Source: Nematostella vectensis
Taxonomy: Eukaryota; Cnidaria; Anthozoa; Actiniaria; Edwardsiidae
Length of the DNA stretch: 64,000 nucleotides
Direction: 5' to 3'
Assembly: GCF_932526225.1 (NCBI RefSeq)
Contig: NC_064041.1
Span: 1,810,699-1,874,698, forward strand
Made by a program: the position numbers and the translations under genes. Shown in pieces: positions 57,901 through 64,000 of the stretch; within the stretch, counting starts at the first letter, position 1; each line of letters opens with the position of its first letter. Below the pieces are notes generated by a model that made no database searches, was not told where the DNA came from, and saw only the letters and a program-made list of their open reading frames with translations.

Positions 57901-60854
57901 CTTACTTATGGGAAACTTCATTTTTTTTTTTAAATGTTTAATGATCAGTAACGCAAGAAGTAACGGAGGTGACTTTTACCCAAGTATGATAATTTATGTA
58001 CTTTTATTCACTTTCTTGTCCTTCTTTTAAAGCGGAATTTATAAGATAGATACCGAAGTGCCTAGCATGTGGCTTCTAAGGCAGATTTCTATGTTCTCTT
58101 CTAGGTTTGTTTGCGTTTTTATTATTTCCAGCCAGTCAGTTGACTGGTCAGCGAATACTTCCTACAATGAACTCTTAGTAGTTTATATTTCCAATCATTT
58201 AATGTTTTATTTTTCTTTCAATAGCTATATAGTTGAAATAAGTACAAAAGTCTCTCTTCGAAAGATTGCAATAGTTAGTTTTTCTATTATTTAGTGTAAT
58301 GGCATTCTACCAGAAACCTCCGTTACCATGTGAGTTACTTCAAAACATCTTCTTATATTCTTATAGTAATTGTACCATACCTTTTCTTAAAACAGATTTG
58401 CCAAAGGTTATAAAAGACGGGATTCATAAAACATTTGGTCCCAATTACAGAAGTTAACAAGAGTTTCTTGATGATTTTTGGATAAATTCAGCTATCAGAA
58501 ACGATAGAAAAAACAAGAATCTTGATAATTTAAATTTGTTTTTCCCTTTTGCTACATATTGAGCCAATTATACCTTTGGAAATGCATGTCTCGTATGCCA
58601 AAAAGCGGTTTTGGTAAAATTTGAGAAATGTTAAATGTGGTTTCAATGTTTCAAAAAATGAACTTAAGATTAAAATAGTAGTTATAAAACAACCTTATAT
58701 ATCTTTTTTTGTTTTCACTATTACATGCTACTTTTTTCGGGTCCTATATACTGAATATTTTTACTTTAATTTAAGACACAAACAAACAAACATTCAAAAA
58801 AGCTTGTGATTACCTTTTCCCAATTTTCCACCCCTCAATGTGTACTTAGCGTGTTTGTGCTGGGAAACCTCCTCGATGGGAGTTCCATCGAGATTGAGAA
58901 GTGGTTGCAAAGGTTTATTGCATTTTATAGAACATACATTTCGCCTTAGACGGATTTACTGTAACAAGCATTTTCGAAGACTACTCTTTAAAGTCGTTTC
59001 CAATCAACTTTCAATCAACGTTTCCAATCAACTTAGGTGATCAACTTGATCACCTAAGATTGGATAGCTAGCTCTTGTGGTATATATGTGCACCCTCTTG
59101 CAGGCGAAAGATCGATTGCTGTAGCTGGAAACTGCGCCGATGTGCTGAGAGCCGGCGGAAAGAGCGGTGTGCACGAAGTGAAGCAATCAGAGGACATCGA
59201 TACGTTCAAGGTGAGGAACAGAGCGATGTGTACACAGCGAGACCATCAGGGTGAGGAACCGAGCGGTGTGTACACAGGGAGACCATCAGGGTGAGGAGCA
59301 GAGCGGTGTATGCACAGGGAGACCATCAGGGTAAGGAACGGAGTGGTGTGTACACAGGGAGACCATCAGGGTGAGGAACAGAGCGGTGTGTACACAGGGA
59401 GACCATCAGGGTGAGGAAAAGAGCGGTGTATGCACAGGGAGACCATCAGGGTGAGGAACAGAGCGGTGTATGCACAGGGAGACCATCAGGGTAAGGGAAA
59501 GGAGTGGTGTGTACACAGGGAGACCATCAGGGTAAGGAAAGAGAGCGTTGGGTACACAGGGAGACCTTCAGGGTAAGTAAAGAGAGCGGTGGGTTCACAG
59601 GGAGACCATCAGGGTAAGGGAACAGTGTGGGATGCACACAGGGAGACCGTCAGGGCAAGGGGACAAAGCGATGTGTACACAAGGAGACCATCAGGGTAAG
59701 TAAAGAGAGCGGCATGTACACAGGGAGACCATCAGGGTGAGGGAACAGAGCGCTGTGTACACATGGAGACCACCAGGGCAAGGGGACAGAACGGTGTGTA
59801 CACAGGGAGACCACCAGGATAAGGGGACAGAGCAGTTCTTACACAGGTTTGACCACCAAGATGAGGGGACAGAGTGGATTTTACACAGGAAGCCACCAGG
59901 GTAAGGAAACAGGGTTTTGTTTACATGGAGACGTTGAGATTGTGAAGATTCTTGTTCCTAGGTGTACTGTGACCAGACCACAGATGGCGGGGGATGGACC
60001 GTGTTCCAGAGAAGACAAGACGGGTCCGAAGACTTCTACCGTGGATGGGCCGATTACAAGTCGGGTTTCGGTAACCTGACGGGAGAGTTCTGGCTTGGTC
60101 TTGACAAGATCTTTGCCCTGACCCATCAAACTGAGAACACACTCCGTGTTGACTTGATGGACTGGGCTAACAACACCAGATTCGCCGAGTACGAGGAGTT
60201 TGCCGTGATGGGAGAGAGCGATTTATACAAGCTGGCGGTGGGAGACTACACAGGTAAGCTAATAATGCTTCCGCTCTTTTTCGCGTAAGATTTGGCGAAA
60301 AAAATCGTGATGATTAAATATTGCACATTTTGTACTCGGCTTTCAAGAAAATATAATGCAAGAATTGCGTTTACAATACGTTTTGAAATACATTACAGAG
60401 CCGTAGCAGGACACTTAAGATTAGGGGAAGCCCAATACAGCCCCAGTACTGGGGGCACAGCCACGACCCTACTGGTCATTTCCTTGTAATTTTTGAAATA
60501 TTGGGAGGGGGGCACGTGCCCCCAGTGCCCCACCCCCTGCTACGGATCTGCATTTAAAGGCTCACTAAGGTCATTTTTACTTTAGGAAATGCTGGGGACT
60601 CAATGACTTACAGCAATGGGATAGCTTTCAGTACCAAGGACAGGGACAATGACCCACAAAGTTCTAAAAACTGTGTTGTTCTTCACAAGGGTGCGTGGTG
60701 GTACCGGAACTGTCATAGTGCAAATCTTAACGGTATGTACCACGGCGGGGGATCATATGCAAATAAAGTAAGCTGGTACGTGTGGCTTGGACATGATTAC
60801 TCCCTCAAGCGAACCGAGATGAAAACCAGGCCTGCTGGCTTCACGACAGCATAA
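54934..60854 (+). CDS. Secreted PAN/apple + fibrinogen-related domain protein (4 exons, 323 aa)
   Basis: Exons 54934-55237, 59104-59210, 59962-60253 and 60586-60854 total 972 nt with phases 1, 0 and 1. Residues 1-24 are a signal peptide (MVYLAILASTTILLCGIFLH, then PAAQ). Residues about 26-100 are a PAN/apple-like module with six Cys (CFQYSEP, CNLKCDEDEKCLSVNYW, KCDLNNATKAMY). Residues about 113-323 are a fibrinogen-related domain: NCADVLRAGGKSGVHEV, CDQTTDGGGWTVFQRRQDGS, DFYRGWADYKSGFG, GEFWLGLDKI, a calcium-site-like DRDND, then GAWWYRNCHSANLNGMYHGG and a final KRTEMKTRP. FReD proteins usually bind glycans or act as extracellular recognition or adhesion molecules; the ligand is unknown. The FReD is complete and full length. 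Intron 2 is a minisatellite of the exon-2 donor, intron 3 holds a MITE, and a 38-bp repeat starts 39 nt after the stop codon. Confidence 0.92.
56930..58330. repeat. Dispersed GTAACGGAGG motif cluster in FReD intron 1
   Basis: Near-palindromic TAACCTCCGTTAC or its complement recurs at about 56932, 57118, 57273, 57297 (half), 57614, 57960 and 58316, with both orientations present. The spacing is irregular, so this is not a tandem repeat. It may be the interior of an unrecognised element. Confidence 0.5.
59196..59895 (+). repeat. About 40-bp minisatellite carrying the FReD exon-2 5' splice site
   Basis: About 17 copies with GGGTGAGGAACAGAGCGG and GTACACAGGGAGACCATCA. The first copy is the real junction: TTC AAG at 59210, then GTGAGGAACAGAGCG. 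Later copies keep GTGAGG or GTAAGG in sense orientation. The array fills most of intron 2 (59211-59961). Confidence 0.95.
60396..60550. mobile_element. MITE, second copy of the 1562-1714 family
   Basis: 155 bp with ends CAGAGCCGTAGCAGG and (other strand) CAGATCCGTAGCAGG. It shares TCATTTCCTTGTA and CCCCCAGTGCCC with the first copy. It lies in FReD intron 3. Confidence 0.85.
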
Positions 60855-60892
60855 CCAAGCCATCACGCACAGCTCACACCAGAACCGCTTTA

Positions 60893-61705
60893 TTAACCAA
60901 GGTGAAAACGCAACCCAAAGCCGTCAAACTCGAACCAACAAGAAAACGCAACCTGAAGCCGTCAAACTCTAATCAACATGAAAACACAACCTGAAGCTGT
61001 CAAACTCTAACCAACATGAAAACGCAACCTGAAGCAGTCAAACTCTAATCAACATGAAAACGCAACCTAAAGCTGTCAAGCTGTAACCAACATGAAAACG
61101 CAACCTAAAGCCATCAAACTCTAATCAACATGAAAACGCACCCTGAAGCTGTCAAACTCTAACCAACATGAAAACGCAACCTGAAGCCGTCCAACTCTAA
61201 CCAACACGAAAACGCACCTTGGAGCTGCCAAACTCTAATCAACATGAAAACGCAACCTGAAGCTGTCAAACTCTAACCAACATGAAAACGCAACCTGAAG
61301 CTATCAAACTCTAACCAACATGACAACGCAACGTGAAGCTGTCAAATTCTAACCAACATGAAAACGCAACCTGAAACCGTCAAACTCTAATCAACATGAA
61401 AACGCAACCTGAAGCCGTCAAACTCTAATCAACATGAAAACGCAACCTAGATCTGTCAAACTCTAACCAACATGAAAACGCATCCTGAAGCCGTCAAACT
61501 CTAATCAACATGAAAACGTAACCTGAAGCTGTCAAACTCTAATCAACATGATTTCAAACGCAACCTGAAGCTGTCAAACTCTAATCAACGTGAAAACGCA
61601 ACCTGAAGCCGTCAAACTCTAATCAACATGAAAACGCACCCTGAAGCTGTCAAACTCTAACCAACACGAAAACGCAACATGAAGCCGTCAAACTCGAACC
61701 AATAT
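60893..61705. repeat. 38-bp minisatellite downstream of the FReD stop codon
   Basis: About 21 copies with GAAGCTGTCAAACTCTAA, CCAACATGAAAACGCAACC and small variants. It begins 39 nt after the stop, so it probably forms part of the 3' untranslated region. Confidence 0.95.
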
Positions 61706-62510
61706 AAAGACACTCTTAGATTGCACCCCTTAACTTGGAGAAGCTGTCATCTGTCAAAGTGCCGTATCATTTGGCTCTAAGTCACGTCTAGTACGGGAAA
61801 GCACCTCACAAAAGAATACGTGGGCTGAAGCTAGTTCAAAGCTGGCATCCATAAAAGAAAACGTTATGGAATTTCTCAATCTCGATCAACTATCGCCGCC
61901 ATATAGGCAACTTGGACTAAGAAGTCACGTGACGTTTTCAAAATCAAATTCAAGCCAAAAAAAAAAGAAATAGCTAGACCCATTACGTCATAGAGCGACA
62001 AAAAACTATGCTTTTGTGTCCAACAAAGCCTGTTTTTCTCTCGCTTGTACCCTTGCTATCGTGTCCTTCACGAGCCCCACCCATCCACCCATAGCGTGTT
62101 GCACAGAAATCTGATGATGACGAGGAACTAATATTGAATTTCCTGAAACAATCTCGTTTGAGCGTTACCGAAATAAAGAAATCATGAAATCGGGGGGGGG
62201 GGGGGGGGGGGTCTCACAGCCGCGCTCCTACTGGCTTCCTTATCAAGTGAAAAAGAAATGGGGAGCACGGGCCCCACCTATAGGCGTTACGACACTGCTT
62301 TTTTATATGTTCCCTTAATCATCCTTACACGATAACACAAGGATCACGGGAGAGCTGCCTCCTCTACGATGCTAACACGGTCACCGCATTCTGCTTTTCG
62401 ATTAGTCCGCTGCGATATTGCTAATTTATGCACCTTTGTTTAGGAATTACACCGCCTAAGTATGTTCTGAATATGTTTGGAAAAGCTAAAAAATTGCGAA
62501 CAATGTTTAA
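61706..62510. other. Intergenic; no gene recognised
   Basis: Nothing coding was seen. A G-homopolymer of about 21 nt lies at 62191-62211, and AATAAA at 62172 could be a distant polyadenylation signal for the FReD gene. Confidence 0.5.
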
Positions 62511-62516
62511 GTTGTG

Positions 62517-62775
62517 TAAGCACGTGTGGCCTAGTTGCTAGCGCGTCGGCCTTTTACTGCTGTGGCCGAGGTTCGAATCGGCTCAAACTGGGGATTTTTT
62601 TCCGGGTTCCTGCCCTAACTGGAATTCGCGTCACAAGTGAGTTGACGTTTACACTGGGTACCAGAGTCTCGAGCTTCTGTCGTTTATTATGCCCGTTTGT
62701 TTACTTCGCTCCTCTTTGTCAGTAAAGGGCGCAAAGTAAACGAACGAAGCTCAAAAGAATTTGGTACCCAGGGTA
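62517..62775 (+). mobile_element. tRNA-derived SINE-like element with foldback tail
   Basis: An A-box-like TGGCCTAGTTGCTAGCG at 62527 and a B-box GGTTCGAATCG at about 62571 are spaced as in a tRNA head. From about 62655 to 62775 there is an imperfect hairpin: ACTGGGTACCAGAGTCTCG and GTCGTTTATTATGCCCG pair with the region up to TTTGGTACCCAGGGTAG. The acceptor stem is not conserved, so it is not a functional tRNA. Confidence 0.55.
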
Positions 62776-63228
62776 GTTGAAGTTATTGTTATTCCATGTT
62801 TCCAGTTTCCAGGAGGTGGAGTGGGTGACGATCAATCCCCTCTTTCGACGGGTTTCTAGTACAATACCTTACTTGCATTTAATTTTCGCAATTTCGCTAT
62901 TTTTTTTAAAAAACCAGGTCACTTTATTTTTGCGATTTTGGGATTTTGAGACAATAAAATCAAGCAAAACAAGTTAATTTAGGATGTACCTTAATCATCA
63001 TAACTGTAACAAACTTCATCGAAAACATGAGTAGGCTAAATTTAGTTCCAAAAGAATCTATAAATACAGTTCAGAATTGTCCAACTCAACCCCTTACGCT
63101 GCTATATGTACATAAGACTACCGTAATCAAGGTATCATTTCCCCCGTGTTGAGCTCATTTTAGTTTATGCACCCCACCCCCCTACCCCATCTAACACCCC
63201 CTTAATCGAGCCTTTATGCGCCAGGGCA

Positions 63229-64000
63229 TCAATTTGTAATGGGATATACGTAGTTTGGCCTATCCCGTGAGCATTTGCACACGAGTTTCTTGAGAGCTTT
63301 GTTGTACTCAGGCATTCTGTACATGTAAATAAGTGGATCCCATAACGGGTTGAGCCCACAAAACAGGTTGATAGCCAAGTGCTCCACCACGCTCAGTTTC
63401 CTTTGAATATCTCTCGGAAGTTGCCACAGAACCAGGCTAGGAAACCATGACAACAGTGACGTCAGTATGACCAAAAGCAACGTCATCGCGAGTTTCCGCT
63501 CCTTCTGTACAGCGAGTTGTGAGGTGTTGTTGTGCTGCTGGTGTTGGAGCTTGACTTTGATGAAGATGACGAGATACGAGACAGCAATTATAAATAACGC
63601 CAGTATGGCTAACAAGGCGCCGGATTGTGCAATCACATTAAATTCGGCTATCGCTGCCAGCAGAAAGATCACAACAACGAACCACGTGACTATGCAGCAT
63701 GCTACGTACATCCGGGGATCACTGTTTCGATGACGTAATGGCCAGACTGTTGCGAACATGCGCTCCAGGGAGATGAGTGTGAGGGTAAACAGGTGAACAC
63801 CGGTGAGGACCACGAACGTACGGATGGGAGCACTCAGGGGGTTATCAGACGATCTGGGGAAAAACTGGAAATCCCCATCTAACGTCACGTGACTGATATC
63901 AATATTAATGAGGTAGTTGCACATCATTGGTGAAAAAACAGCTCCGTTGAGTGCGTCAGAGATGGCGAGATTGATCACCAGGTAAATGCTCTTCTTGCGT
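63229..64000 (-). CDS. Class A (rhodopsin-like) GPCR, 3' part, runs off the window
   Basis: A continuous minus-strand frame enters from beyond 64000 and ends at 63229; about 257 codons are visible. They cover TM2 (IYLVINLAISDALNGAVF) to the C-terminus. TM3 ends with SLERMFATVWPLRHR, an ERM variant of the E/DRY motif. TM5 and a basic third loop (KERKLAMTLLL) are followed by TM6 with SWFPSLVLW. TM7 has NPLWDPLIYMY, a D/NPxxY variant, and helix 8 leads into a short tail KLVCKCSRDRP. The N-terminus and TM1 lie outside the window. The ligand cannot be told; cnidarian orphan receptors of the amine/peptide-like group look like this. The visible part is intronless. Confidence 0.88.
   Translation of the reverse strand, partial: RKKSIYLVINLAISDALNGAVFSPMMCNYLINIDISHVTLDGDFQFFPRSSDNPLSAPIRTFVVLTGVHLFTLTLISLERMFATVWPLRHRNSDPRMYVACCIVTWFVVVIFLLAAIAEFNVIAQSGALLAILALFIIAVSYLVIFIKVKLQHQQHNNTSQLAVQKERKLAMTLLLVILTSLLSWFPSLVLWQLPRDIQRKLSVVEHLAINLFCGLNPLWDPLIYMYRMPEYNKALKKLVCKCSRDRPNYVYPITN

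Overview
The window is a piece of an animal nuclear genome, most likely an anthozoan cnidarian (a Nematostella-like sea anemone; this is inference from gene content and style, not a database match). The evidence is: spliced genes with GT-AG introns whose reading phases join exactly, metazoan-only proteins (Integrator subunit 5, ZP-domain, fibrinogen-related, rhodopsin-class receptor), a hAT-type transposon relic, many short inverted-repeat elements, and no operons, Shine-Dalgarno sites or CRISPR.

Layout. 1-2700: intergenic, one MITE and one dispersed repeat. 2819-13710 (minus): a complete 10-exon gene for a 694-residue secreted-then-anchored EGF + zona pellucida (ZP) protein; its introns hold an ATC microsatellite, a 20-bp minisatellite, an ATT microsatellite, a hAT relic and a MITE. 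13711-18218: repeats plus an unrecognised minus-strand ORF with a 21-bp, heptapeptide-coding minisatellite. 19971-43066 (minus): a complete 22-exon INTS5 gene (1000 residues; human about 1019), expanded by at least seven tandem arrays including one of 6.5 kb. 44283-49099 (minus): a 5-exon YtcJ-like amidohydrolase (572 residues). 51090-52450: retroelement-like relic. 52605-53688 (minus): a tentative 3-exon orphan gene. 54934-60854 (plus): a 4-exon secreted PAN/apple + fibrinogen-related-domain protein (323 residues). 63229-64000 (minus): 3' part of a class A GPCR that runs off the window.

The most striking pattern is not a gene. In three unrelated genes the intronic minisatellites start exactly at an intron boundary, and the repeat unit carries the splice signal: the real 5' splice site is the first of about 58 copies (ZP gene), about 27 copies (INTS5 intron 10) and about 17 copies (FReD gene). 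A 3' splice site is repeated about 7 times in INTS5 intron 18 and duplicated once in intron 5, and a polypyrimidine/branch-like block about 50 times flush against INTS5 exon 20. In every case the repeated signal is in the sense orientation of the host gene. Tandem duplication of splice junctions appears to be a recurrent route to intron expansion here, and it gives each gene a bank of decoy splice sites.

The genes do not form a pathway. INTS5 is nuclear (Integrator complex), the ZP, FReD and GPCR products are surface or secreted proteins, and the amidohydrolase is a predicted soluble enzyme. Exon coordinates below were read by eye and checked by phase arithmetic only; no alignment, gene prediction or RNA evidence was available.
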